Shown: in pieces, positions 53,556-62,627 of the stretch
Layout of the letters: every line of letters starts with the position of its first letter
How positions within the stretch are numbered: the first letter of the stretch is position 1
DNA from: Lysobacterales bacterium
GTDB lineage: Bacteria; Pseudomonadota; Gammaproteobacteria; Xanthomonadales; Wenzhouxiangellaceae
NCBI GenBank assembly: GCA_002722315.1
Contig: PBLG01000026.1
Span: forward strand, 1 to 64,000
Length of the DNA: 64,000 nt
Direction of reading: 5' to 3'
Notes under the pieces: model-generated
Seen by the model: the letters and a program-made list of their open reading frames with translations, nothing else
Databases searched by the model: none
Told to the model about the DNA's origin: nothing
Made by a program: the position numbers and the translations under genes

Positions 53556-54007
53556 GCGCCTTCGACGTCGACAGCGAAGCCGCGATGATGGCGCTTGGCG
53601 CCCGCCTTGCAGTGCAACTCGAGGGCGGGCAGGTCGTCACGCTGTCCGGCGACCTGGGCGCCGGCAAGACCACGCTGGTGCGCGGCATTCTACGAGGTCT
53701 GGGCTTCGATGGCCGGGTCAAGAGCCCGAGCTACGGCCTGGTCGAGTCCTACGACGTGGCCGGCCTGGAAATCCACCACCTGGACCTTTACCGGCTGGGC
53801 GAGCCCGAAGAGCTGGACTTCATCGGTCTCGAGGACCTGCTGGGCGAAAACAGCGTGCTGCTCGTCGAGTGGCCCGAGCGTGCCGGTGGCCGCCTGCCGC
53901 CGGCGAGCTGCGAGATCTCGATCGAGATGACCGGCGACATGAAAAGCGGGACGGAGGGCGAATCAGTCGACGATCGGCGCCGGGTGACGGTCAGATCGAT
54001 GGCTTGA
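53552..54007 (+). CDS. tsaE: tRNA threonylcarbamoyladenosine synthesis ATPase TsaE
   Basis: TsaE (151 aa) is the ATPase of the TsaBDE complex that makes t6A37 in tRNA. Walker A is GDLGAGKTTLVRG (about residues 33-45), with the KSPSYGLVESY and IHHLDLYRL segments that form the family core and LLVEWPERAGG near the end. The GTG start overlaps the nnr TGA as GTGA, typical of this pair. In related genomes an amiC-mutL-miaA series follows; here a kinase gene converges instead. Confidence 0.93.
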   Translation: MSAFDVDSEAAMMALGARLAVQLEGGQVVTLSGDLGAGKTTLVRGILRGLGFDGRVKSPSYGLVESYDVAGLEIHHLDLYRLGEPEELDFIGLEDLLGENSVLLVEWPERAGGRLPPASCEISIEMTGDMKSGTEGESVDDRRRVTVRSMA

Positions 54008-54041
54008 CGGCCAGCGGGCCACGCGGATAGTCCGGTAAGGC

Positions 54042-56555
54042 TCAGGCGTCGCCGGGTGCCGGCGCAGCGTGCAATTCCCGGAGTCGCTGGTGCGCCTGTC
54101 GCGCCTGTTCGGAATCCTCGCCGTAGTGCAGACGGTAGGCCTGGAGCGCGAGTTGCTGCTGTCGGATCGCGTCGGCCGACCTTCCGGCGGCCAGCAGCGT
54201 TCTGGCGAGATTCTCGCGCGTGACGGCTTCATTGCGCGATTCGTGCAGAAGGCACAGTCGAAGCGCCTCGCGCAGCCAGCGCTCGGATTCGTCGAAACGC
54301 TCCGTCTTGCGCAGCGAGATCCCCAGTCCGTGGGCGGTAAATGCAAGCAGAAGATGATTTTCGGGGAGAATCCGTCTGCGAAGTTCGTGCGATCTTCGAT
54401 AGAGCTCCACGGCGCGTTCCGGATTGCCGCCCTCGCGGTGAAATGCCGCCAGGTTGTTGAGCATCGTCAGCGATTCGGGGTGCGTTTCGCCCTGCAGCTC
54501 GACGTGGATCGCGTATGCGGTCTCGCCGATTTCGGCTGCCCTCGCCGGGTCGCCGTGCAGGTCGACCAGCAGCGCGAGTTCGGCCATCCGCATGGCGGTA
54601 ACCGGGTGCTCGCGACCCAGCAGCAGGCGCGTCATCTCCAGGCCCCGTTGCACCGTTTCGACCGCGGCGTCCGGATCCCGCAGCTTGAAGCCCAGTGCAT
54701 GCGTGGCGCGGGCGATCTTTTCGTGCGGCGGCGTGAACAGCTGCCGATACATCGACAGCGCACGCCGCAGGTCGGCCAGGCCGGCTTCGTATTCGGTCGA
54801 ACCGGGAATGGCGTGATGCGTGCGCAGGAATCCGCGCAGAAAAACGGTATCGGCCGCGGGCTCGCTTTCCGGTCCGGACTTCTCGGCGTGCTGGCTTTCG
54901 GCCTGGTCGAGCAGGTCCACCGCGCCGGACAGCTCGCCGTCGAAAGCGGTTGCTTCGGCCAGCATCGGCTTGATGCCCAGTGCCGCTTCGCTGGATTCGC
55001 CGAGCATGGATTCGGTCTCGGACAACGCCTCGGCCAGCACGGCGCGTGCCGGTTGCCAGCGATCGATGCCGTGCATCGCCTGGCCCAAAATGCCGAGCAG
55101 GCGCGCGCGAACCTCGGGATCCTGGTCCAGCTCCTCGCGCACGTATTCCACGTAGCGATCCAGCAGGTCGCCGAGAGAGTAAAGCTGTTCGACCGGCTGG
55201 TCGGCGTCCGACATGCGGATCATGCCGGCCAGTGCATCCACCATCCGCTGGCTGCGCTCGGCATGAACCAGCGCGCGATCGCGCTCCCGCTCCAGCGCGC
55301 CGGCCTGGACGACTAGCACGGCGACCGAACCGGCCAGAAGCATGAAGAACGCCGCAATCCCGCCGACGGCCGCACGATTGCGCTGGATGAAGCGCCCGAG
55401 CCGGTACCTGGGCGTTGCCGCCCGGGCGCGCACCGGTAGACGGTCCAGGTGCCGCCTGAGATCGTCTGCGAGCCGCTCTGCGCTGGCGTAGCGCTCGCCG
55501 GGCGCCGGTGCAAGCGCCTTGAGAATGATGTTGTCGAGGTCGCCGGCAAGCCGTCGGCGCAACCGATCCGGCGGTTCGCCGAACAGGACGCCGCGCTTGG
55601 CCGCATCGGCATCCCGCCATCTCGAGCTTGGCAGAGGAATCTCGGCATCGGTGATCGCGCGGGCGATCTCGTAGGCGCTGCGCCCTTCGATGCGGTAGGG
55701 CGGCAGGCCGGTGGTGAGGCGGTAAAGCATCAACCCGAGCTGGTAGACCTCGGAAGCGACGCTGACCGGCTCGCCGCGCGCCTGCTCAGGACTCGCATAG
55801 CCGGGCGTCATCCGACCCGCGGCTATCGTGGTCTCGTCCGAGGCCGAATCATCCTCGGGCTGGAGCAGCCGGCCGAGCCCGAAGTCGACCAGCCGGACCC
55901 GGCCGGCGGGCGTGACAAGTACATTGTCGGGCTTGATGTCGCGATGCAGGATCAGCTGGCGGTGGGCGTGGTCCAGTGCGTCACAGGCCTGGAGAAACAG
56001 TTCGACACGCTGGGGTATCCCCAGTCGGCGCCCGTCGGCATAGGCAGGCAAGAGCTTGCCGTCGATGTATTCCATCGCGAACCACGGGCGGTTGCGTTCG
56101 GTCAGGCCGCCGTCGATGAGACGGGCAATGCCGGGATGCTCCAGCTGCGCCAGCAGTTTTCGTTCGCGCTCGAACAGCCGCACGGCACCCGGGTCGCGCG
56201 TACTGTTCGCCAGCAGCTTGAGCGCAACCCGCTGCTCGAAGCCGCCCTCGGCGCGCTCGGCGAGAAACACGATACCCATGCCGCCGGCGCCGATTCGCTC
56301 CAGGACCCGAAACGGGTCGATCGCGGCGCCCGGCTCTATGCCGTCGAGCTCGGCCAGCGCCGCGATCAGTCCGGAGGCAAGGGCTTCGTCCTCGGCCGGG
56401 GGGATGTCCAGTCCGGCGATTTCGCCGCGGGCCGCGTGCAGCAGTCGCTGGAGCAGATCGCGTTCGGATGCCGAGAACGTCGACAGGTCGACCGGCTCGT
56501 CTTCGAGCAGCTGCTGAAGCGCGGCGTCGACGCGAGCCCACTGTCCTTGATCCAC
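54042..56555 (-). CDS. transmembrane Ser/Thr protein kinase with C-terminal TPR region
   Basis: The product (837 aa) has a kinase domain (about residues 83-370): glycine loop GAGGMG (89-94), K113 in VALKLL, catalytic HRDIKPDN (D206), DFG at 224-226, and the APE-like SPEQARGE. One membrane helix lies at about 395-418, and the remaining 420 residues are repeated helices resembling TPRs (SLTMLNNLAAFHREGGNPERAVELYRRSHE). A short N-terminal helical region precedes the kinase. The gene diverges from an ECF sigma factor 102 bp away with no anti-sigma gene. Phosphorylation of the sigma factor by this kinase, as in known EcfP/PknT-type pairs, is inferred. Confidence 0.9.
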   Translation of the reverse strand: MDQGQWARVDAALQQLLEDEPVDLSTFSASERDLLQRLLHAARGEIAGLDIPPAEDEALASGLIAALAELDGIEPGAAIDPFRVLERIGAGGMGIVFLAERAEGGFEQRVALKLLANSTRDPGAVRLFERERKLLAQLEHPGIARLIDGGLTERNRPWFAMEYIDGKLLPAYADGRRLGIPQRVELFLQACDALDHAHRQLILHRDIKPDNVLVTPAGRVRLVDFGLGRLLQPEDDSASDETTIAAGRMTPGYASPEQARGEPVSVASEVYQLGLMLYRLTTGLPPYRIEGRSAYEIARAITDAEIPLPSSRWRDADAAKRGVLFGEPPDRLRRRLAGDLDNIILKALAPAPGERYASAERLADDLRRHLDRLPVRARAATPRYRLGRFIQRNRAAVGGIAAFFMLLAGSVAVLVVQAGALERERDRALVHAERSQRMVDALAGMIRMSDADQPVEQLYSLGDLLDRYVEYVREELDQDPEVRARLLGILGQAMHGIDRWQPARAVLAEALSETESMLGESSEAALGIKPMLAEATAFDGELSGAVDLLDQAESQHAEKSGPESEPAADTVFLRGFLRTHHAIPGSTEYEAGLADLRRALSMYRQLFTPPHEKIARATHALGFKLRDPDAAVETVQRGLEMTRLLLGREHPVTAMRMAELALLVDLHGDPARAAEIGETAYAIHVELQGETHPESLTMLNNLAAFHREGGNPERAVELYRRSHELRRRILPENHLLLAFTAHGLGISLRKTERFDESERWLREALRLCLLHESRNEAVTRENLARTLLAAGRSADAIRQQQLALQAYRLHYGEDSEQARQAHQRLRELHAAPAPGDA

Positions 56556-56657
56556 TGCTGTTTACTCCCGAGAGGTCCCGGGGCGCATCTGGACCCGGCG
56601 ACGTGCTGCGTATATGCTCGAGTCGATGGTACTGGATTCGGAAACGGGGAGCATGCA

Positions 56658-57230
56658 GTGAACGATCGTGATGCCGGCGAGATCACGCGCCTCCTGCGGG
56701 CCGCGCACGAGGGGGGCGAAGCGGCGGCCGCGTCGGTCATGCCGCTGGTCTACGAGGACCTCAAGAAGATCGCCAGGAATCAGCTGGCCAGATGGCGTCC
56801 CGGCCAGACCCTGAACACGACTGCGCTGGTGCATGAGGGGTACGCCAAGCTCGCCGACGCGGCCGCGCTGGAATGGGAGGACAGGCGCCACTATTTCGCC
56901 ATCGCCGCCCAGGCCATGCGCCAGATACTGGTCGACTACGCGCGGGGCATTTTCGCCGCCAAGCGCCGGCACGTTCGCGTCGACATCGACCTGGCGCACC
57001 TGCCCGACGACGGGCCGGCACGCGCCGAGCAGGTGGCGCTGGTCGACCAGTTGCTCGAACGCCTCGAGAAGCTCGATCCGGAAATGGTGCGCATCGTCGA
57101 ATGCCGTTTCTTTGCCGCCTATACCCTCGACGAGACCGCGGATGCGCTGGGCATATCGCGTCGCACCGTCCAGAGAAAATGGGAGCGGGGGCGTGCGTGG
57201 CTGGTCGCGCTGGCGCAGGAGTCGGAGTAA
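56658..57230 (+). CDS. ECF-type RNA polymerase sigma factor (TIGR02999-like)
   Basis: The product (190 aa) is a sigma-70 family ECF protein. The sigma-2 part spans about residues 25-100, with ALVHEGYAKL and HYFAIAAQAMRQILVDYARG. The sigma-4 helix-turn-helix is TLDETADALGISRRTVQRKWERGRAWL (about 156-182). The GTG start follows GGGGAG and is preferred because no ATG fits. The neighbouring Ser/Thr kinase and the absence of an anti-sigma gene match ECF groups controlled by phosphorylation. Promoter targets are not known; the secreted-protein genes downstream are candidates only by position. Confidence 0.88.
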   Translation: MNDRDAGEITRLLRAAHEGGEAAAASVMPLVYEDLKKIARNQLARWRPGQTLNTTALVHEGYAKLADAAALEWEDRRHYFAIAAQAMRQILVDYARGIFAAKRRHVRVDIDLAHLPDDGPARAEQVALVDQLLERLEKLDPEMVRIVECRFFAAYTLDETADALGISRRTVQRKWERGRAWLVALAQESE

Positions 57231-57246
57231 TGAAACCGCCGATGCG

Positions 57247-57260
57247 TTCAGAGGTTCCCT
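57247..57260. repeat. second copy of the TTCAGAGGTTCCCT repeat
   Basis: The 14 bases are identical to the right arm of the palindrome at 10774-10821, but no inverted partner is nearby. On the minus strand it holds the stop of a possible 44-codon frame. A third, shorter match (AGAGGTTCCC) is at 62571-62580. Confidence 0.5.
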
Positions 57261-57382
57261 AGAAGTTCGTCGGCCGGGTCGGGCGGAAACGTGATGTTGA
57301 CCAGCATGTGGAATCGGTCGCCAGGATCCGAATCCGCGAATATCTCGTCCCGTTCGCGGGTGTCGGCCAACGTCGCGCTCAA
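57248..57382 (-). CDS. possible small ORF coupled to the CSLREA gene
   Basis: A frame of 44 codons starts with TTG overlapping the stop of the upstream secreted protein gene as TTGA and ends in the repeat motif (GGG AAC CTC TGA). The predicted peptide is acidic (RERDEIFADSDPGDRF) and then hydrophobic (MLVNITFPP). GC at third positions is high but not decisive. It may be a small protein or the remnant of a former C-terminus. Too short for a firm call. Confidence 0.25.
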   Translation of the reverse strand: MSATLADTRERDEIFADSDPGDRFHMLVNITFPPDPADELLGNL

Positions 57383-59463
57383 TCCTCATAGCCATCGCGG
57401 AAGAGCACCTCGCCCAGCGATCTCGCCGGCGCGAACTCGCTGGTATTTCCGTCGGCGTCGGTAGCCACCGCGGTGAAGTGACGGTCGATGCCGATGCCCG
57501 CCGGCAAGGTCAGCGTCAGGGTTTCTACGGCACCGAAGGTGTCATAAACCGCGCTGGCCATGAACGAACTGCCCGTGAACTCTCCATAGCCGGGCGCGCG
57601 GTAGAAGTCCACGGATATCGGATAGGCCTGGTTGGCGGGATCGGAGTCGACGACAAAGGTCACGACCGTCTGGACCGGATCGGTCCCCGGGACCGGCGCG
57701 GCCTCGCCGAACTCGGGGTAATTCATGCGCCGGTTGGCGCCCGCGTCGGCGTCGCCGGGGTCGTTTTCGGTCGGTCCGCGCACCGCGCCGACGCCGAGCT
57801 CGAACTCGATGAAGTCGATGCCGATCCCTTCGTTGCGTTGTATCCCGTTGCCGAAGATGGTGTTGCCTGCGACGGAGTTCTGGTTGACCAGTTCGATGCC
57901 GGGGCCGCCGTTGGCGATGATGCGGTTGCCCTGGATCAGGTTGGAAACCGCGCCGCTGAGCATCCGGATGCCGGCATCGCCGTTGCCGACGTCGCCGATG
58001 CCGGCGGCGAACCCGATGTCGTTGCCGATGAAGTCGTTCGACGGGCCGTCGACCACCACGCCGGAAAAAGTGCTGTTGCCGATTTCGTTGAAGCTGACCA
58101 GGTTGTCGGACGAACCGACCCGTATGCCCGTGGCGTTTCCGGGACCGGCGCCCAGGCCCAGATCGGCATCGATGCCGACGCGGTTTTCGGTGACGGTGTT
58201 CCCGCTCGCGGCGATGTCGATGCCGATGGCGGCGTCGGCGATGCGATTGGCGCGAATCGTGTTTCCGGTAGAGCCGGTCACCGCGATCCGGATGCCGGTG
58301 TCGAGACCGACGGAGTCATCGGTACCGATTTCGTTGCGCTCGACGATCACGTTCGTCGCCGGTGCGTCGCCGCCGGGAAGCGCGCGTCCGAGCTGGATTC
58401 CCGCGTTCGAGCCCCCGCTGAGACTGATGAAGTGATCGATGATCCGGTTGCCCACTTCGCCGCCGATCAAGTGGTCGGCCCCGGCGACCTCGATCGCTGT
58501 GGTCGACGAGTTGAAGAACACCCCGGTACCGGGTTTGAACCCGAACGTGTTGGCGTCGATCCCGTTGCTGCTGCCGTCGACGACCATGCCGCCAAGATTG
58601 TTGTTGGCGATGTGGTTTCCCGAATCGTCGCCGGGGTCACCGCTGCCGATCCGGTTGTTGTCGGCCGTGTCGAACATGAAGATGCCGTAGCCGCCGTTGC
58701 CGCGAGCGGTCAGCCCGTCCAGGGTCATGCCGATGACGTTACCGAGGACCGTGTTGTTGTCGCCCAGGAGATGAATCCCGCCGGCGGCATTGCCCGAAAT
58801 GACGTTGCCGAGACCGGTCACGCTGCCCGGCGGACCGGATTTTCCGATCACGGCGTTGGATCCGAGCAAGCGAATCCCGACCGTGCTCAGAGAACTGGGG
58901 TGTGCGTCGACATTGCCGCCGTCGTCAAGTCCGAGCCAGACTCGGTCCACGCGCCCGCCGTCGCTGCCGTTGTCGAACTCGATCCCGGCGCGGGGGAACG
59001 CGACGATGCCCAGGTCGAAAACCTCGAGGTTTCCCGAGGTCACTCTGAGACCGGCGGCGAATGGATCCGTCGAGGCATCGATCGCCGCGCCGTCGAGATA
59101 GATGACCGGCGGGCCGCCGAAGGAGGCCCCGGGCGCGTTACCGCCGAAGATCACCAGGTCATCGGTGATGTCGGGGAGCGGTCCGAGCAGTGCCGATTCG
59201 GGCCCGATCTCGCCGGCCACCGAGAACTCGATTCGATCCGGACCCGGCAGCGCATTGGCTTCCTGTATCGCGGCCCTGAGCGTGCACAGCTGTCCCGGCG
59301 CGGTGTCGTCACAGATACCGTCGCCCGGATCGTCGTCCTGGGAAAAGACGTCGTCGAACAGCGCGTCCACGGTGAATGTCGCGGCGTGACCGGTCGTCGA
59401 GGCCAGCCCGAGGGCAAGAACGGCCGGGACGGCGGCCTGGAACATCATGTTTTTGCGGTGCAT
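57379..59463 (-). CDS. secreted beta-helix protein with CSLREA-type N-terminus
   Basis: The product (694 aa) has a signal peptide (about residues 1-27), then the CSLREA-like motif in DGICDDTAPGQLCTLRAAIQEANA (here CTLRAA). A long right-handed parallel beta-helix follows, with repeated Asn/Gly-rich turns (NTVLGNVIGM, NTIRANRIAD, NLIQGNRIIANGG), and a beta-rich domain near the end (VVTFVVDSDPANQ). It ends LFRDGYED, similar to the IFADSFE end of a neighbouring secreted protein. Such proteins are usually surface-exposed or released; a ligand or enzymatic activity cannot be named. Confidence 0.82.
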   Translation of the reverse strand: MHRKNMMFQAAVPAVLALGLASTTGHAATFTVDALFDDVFSQDDDPGDGICDDTAPGQLCTLRAAIQEANALPGPDRIEFSVAGEIGPESALLGPLPDITDDLVIFGGNAPGASFGGPPVIYLDGAAIDASTDPFAAGLRVTSGNLEVFDLGIVAFPRAGIEFDNGSDGGRVDRVWLGLDDGGNVDAHPSSLSTVGIRLLGSNAVIGKSGPPGSVTGLGNVISGNAAGGIHLLGDNNTVLGNVIGMTLDGLTARGNGGYGIFMFDTADNNRIGSGDPGDDSGNHIANNNLGGMVVDGSSNGIDANTFGFKPGTGVFFNSSTTAIEVAGADHLIGGEVGNRIIDHFISLSGGSNAGIQLGRALPGGDAPATNVIVERNEIGTDDSVGLDTGIRIAVTGSTGNTIRANRIADAAIGIDIAASGNTVTENRVGIDADLGLGAGPGNATGIRVGSSDNLVSFNEIGNSTFSGVVVDGPSNDFIGNDIGFAAGIGDVGNGDAGIRMLSGAVSNLIQGNRIIANGGPGIELVNQNSVAGNTIFGNGIQRNEGIGIDFIEFELGVGAVRGPTENDPGDADAGANRRMNYPEFGEAAPVPGTDPVQTVVTFVVDSDPANQAYPISVDFYRAPGYGEFTGSSFMASAVYDTFGAVETLTLTLPAGIGIDRHFTAVATDADGNTSEFAPARSLGEVLFRDGYED

Positions 59464-59526
59464 GCGGGTTCACGTTTGGTTGTTTCCTGTCAGTGTTTTT
59501 CGGCGTGAGCGCAAAAAAGTGGCCAT

Positions 59527-59539
59527 AAGAATGCTTCTT
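59527..59539. promoter_or_regulatory. palindrome in the divergent intergenic region
   Basis: AAGAA-TGC-TTCTT is a perfect palindrome with a 3-base centre in the 200-bp gap between the divergent secreted-protein genes. It may be an operator, but no regulator is identified. Confidence 0.25.
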
Positions 59540-59663
59540 CGACGAACAGTGATTTACCAGGACCTGCACGCGTTCGGCTCGCGCCGGGCCCGAGGGGCGA
59601 CAAGACGCGCCGCCGCGAGCGGGAGACTCGAGTTGAATCGACACCGAAATACGAGGAGCGGAA

Positions 59664-60452
59664 ATGAAAAACGAATTCCCGATGAAAGCCCGAAGCGCGG
59701 CGATTCCGCTGCTTGCTGCATGCCTGTTGGCGCCGCCCGCGCTTGGCCAGCACGTGACGTTGCTGGAGGTGCGCAAGGACAGTGAGGACGACCATCGGAC
59801 CACGGTCGAGATCGTGGTGCCGATGGAATTGAACGGTTTCGACTTCGACAACCCGATGGATGAGGAGCAAAGTTCGCTGGCGGTCTTTTCCGACGATCGG
59901 GATCGCGATCTGCTGCGGATTCACGAGGACCGGCAGGGAGAGCTGCGCGAACAGGGCTACTCCACGCAGCCCGCGATGTCTTTCGGGGGCGTGGCCGACT
60001 ATGCCAGCAACAAGGACATCAAGCTTCGGATAGCGGTCGATGCCGCGCCCTCCGATGGCGCCGGCCGGTTGTATCTCCGGGGCGCGGCGATGCTCAATTT
60101 CGCCGGAGAAGGCGAGGCCGAGACGCTGCAGGTCGCCGACGTGCCGGTCGAGATGCCCTACGACACCGAAGGCTTTGCCAGCGAAATCGGACCGATCATC
60201 GTTTCGCCGGACGGCAGCGCCGAGATGGATGGTGTGACCTATAGAAAGTTCACCGTGACCGGCGCGGAAAGTTCGATCGTAAGTGCCGACCCGGTCGACG
60301 GTGACGACTCGGCGGAAGTCGAATTCTGGGGTATTGCCGACAATCAGTTCGTGCTCAAGGAAGTGCCCGATACGATCTCGCTGGAGATCCGTTACACAGC
60401 CTTGCGCAAGGTGCCGGTCGAATTCGATCTGGAGTTTTCGGTCGGGTTGTGA
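59664..60452 (+). CDS. secreted protein of unknown function
   Basis: This 262-aa protein was not recognised. The signal peptide is about residues 7-28 (ending LGQ). The mature part is beta-rich and very acidic (DFDNPMDEEQSSLAVFSDD, DRDRDLLRIHEDRQ) without cysteines. Segments such as YLRGAAMLNFAGEGEAETL and SLEIRYTALRKVPVEFDLEF suggest an immunoglobulin-like or jelly-roll fold. GAGGAGCGG precedes the ATG. It is divergent from the CSLREA protein gene and 108 bp before the interrupted autotransporter-like gene. Confidence 0.65.
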   Translation: MKNEFPMKARSAAIPLLAACLLAPPALGQHVTLLEVRKDSEDDHRTTVEIVVPMELNGFDFDNPMDEEQSSLAVFSDDRDRDLLRIHEDRQGELREQGYSTQPAMSFGGVADYASNKDIKLRIAVDAAPSDGAGRLYLRGAAMLNFAGEGEAETLQVADVPVEMPYDTEGFASEIGPIIVSPDGSAEMDGVTYRKFTVTGAESSIVSADPVDGDDSAEVEFWGIADNQFVLKEVPDTISLEIRYTALRKVPVEFDLEFSVGL

Positions 60453-60560
60453 CAAGCGCGGCGTCCGGCGCCGTGCCGTAGTGGGTCGCGGATTCTCCGT
60501 TGGCCACTATTCGCGGACGCTTTCGAATACTTGATTGTGAGCTCACCCGTGGAAGAACAA

Positions 60561-62540
60561 ATGCAGAATCAGGCAGCACCGGAAATCCGCAGTATCGACG
60601 GCATGCGAATCGCTGATTCGTACCCTGTAATTCGACGAGCGAGGCGAACGGCGCAGGAATGGCTGCGGATGACCTTGCCGCTGCTGCTGGCCTGGAGTGC
60701 CGGCGCCTCGGCCGGAGGCGGTTCGGAGTGGATCGAACCCGGGACCGGAAGCTGGACAACCGCGGAAAACTGGTCCCCGGCGTCAGTGCCCGACAGCGCC
60801 GATGTGACGATCGACAACGGCGGCACGGCGCAGGTCGCCGGCTCGGCGCCGCCCAGCTTCGGCCTCCTGACCGTCGGGTCGGCCAACGCGGGCTCGATCG
60901 AAATCAGCGCCGGCGGTTCGCTTGATTCGACGTCGTTCGGTAACTTCGGGGAAAATGCCGGGTCCAGCGGCACGCTGTAAATATCGGGCCCCGGTTCGAG
61001 CCTGACGTTGTTCCGCGAACTCCGGCTGGGGCGACTGGGCGCGGTTACGGTCGTGATCGACAACGGGGGCACGCTGACCAGCAACACTTCGGGCTCGACG
61101 ATAGACACGATCATCGCCGAGAACACCGGATCGGTCGGCAGCGTGACGATCCAGGGCTCGGGGTCGAGCTGGCAAGCCAATGACGACCTTCGAATCGCGA
61201 TGCCGGCAACCGGTGCGGGCGGGGCCAGCGGGGGGACCGCGGAGCTCACCGTGGCCGGCGGCGGAACGCTTTCAAGCAACGGCGGCACGCTATCGCGCGG
61301 GGCGGTCGCCGACGCGACGGTCACGGTGACCGGGGTCGGATCTCGATGGAACACCAACGGTTTCGACATCTTCGTCGGCTCGGGCACGGACGACAACCGC
61401 GCCGTCCTGGTCGTCGAGGCAGGCGGTCGGATTTCGGGCGACGAAATCATCATCACCCCGCCACAGAGCCAGGCCGGGAACCGATCCGTCCGGCTGGGCA
61501 CCGGCGGCGCCCCCGGGGTACTGGATATTGCCAGGGTCTTTGGCGGCGGGGTCCTCGAGATCAATCACGATGCGATCGACTATCACCTGACCACCGACGG
61601 CACAGATGCCGGAACGCCGGTCCTGCTGGAGGCGGACCTGACGGTAAACCACAACGGCCCGGGCACGACGGTGATCGTCGGCAACAGTGAAACCAGCGGC
61701 ACTTTCAACGTCAATGCCGGCACGTTCGTGGTCGACGGCACGTTGTTCCCCGGGCAATTTTTCATTGATGCGGTCTTCAACGTCAATGCGGGTGGCACGC
61801 TGGGCGGCACCGGTTTCGTCACCGATGTGTTTGTCGCAGCCGGGGGCACGATCGCGCCGGGTGGCTCGGCCGGCACGCTGACCATGGACGACCTGGTGCT
61901 TGCCGAAAACGCCGTGCTGGAATTCGAGCTCGACGCCCCGGGTACGGTAGGCGGCGGGGTCAACGACCTGATCGAAAGCGGCCGGGATCTGACCCTGGAC
62001 GGGACCCTGAACATCGTCGAAGGCGCGGGATTCGGCGCTGGCACGTACCGGCTGATCAACTATTCCCGGAATCTCGTCGACAACGGTCTGACGATCGGTG
62101 CGGCACCGACGGACTTTTCGTATTCGATCGATACCGCCACCGAAGGCGAAGTCAATCTCGTGGTCACCGACGACTCGGGAGACTTCGCCGGACTGCTGCT
62201 ACCCGAGCGACTGAGCTTCGGCAACGTCGAGGCCGGTCAATCGGGCGTGCCCGAGCCGCTACTTCTGACCAGTACCGGCGCCGACCCGCTACAGGTCGCG
62301 CTGGTGAGCCTGGTCGGCACGAATGCCGGTGAGTTCCAGCTCACCGAGGATGCCTGCACCGGTCAGTCGTTGAATCAGAATCAATCCTGCGACCTGGCCG
62401 TGACGTTCAGTCCCGGGACGGCGGGTCTCAAGTTTGCACGCCTGGAAGTCGAGACCAACGCCGCGGGAAGTCCGTTGGTGACCCCCATGTCGGGAATCGC
62501 GGTCACGTCGGATTCGATTTTTGCAGACAGCTTCGAATGA
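60561..62540 (+). pseudogene. autotransporter-like secreted repeat protein interrupted by an in-frame TAA
   Basis: One reading frame runs from 60561 to 62540 except for a TAA at 60978-60980; both sides are in the same frame and the sequence is continuous (SSGTL-stop-ISGPGSSLT). The N-terminal part has a signal peptide (about residues 27-51, RRTAQEWLRMTLPLLLAWSAGASA) and WTTAENWSPASVPDSADVTI, typical of autotransporter-associated repeats. After the stop come GGTLSRGAVADATVTV-type repeats, GGTIAPGGSAGTLTMDDLVL, and an ASH-like C-terminal domain (LSFGNVEAGQSG). It ends SDSIFADSFE. No beta-barrel domain follows. A TTG at 61008 could start a downstream piece, but without a signal peptide. Confidence 0.78.
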
Positions 62541-62627
62541 AGCGTGCTCCTGGCGATGAGATCATGAGCGAGAGGTTCCCGAGCCAGGTCGCGTGAATGC
62601 CGTCGTTTGCGCGCCAGGGGAGCTGTG

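Noticed and set aside
57478-59508. 676-codon plus-strand frame opposite the beta-helix gene
   Set aside because: Repeats of the beta-helix keep the antisense frame open; it lacks a signal, a ribosome site and any known domain.
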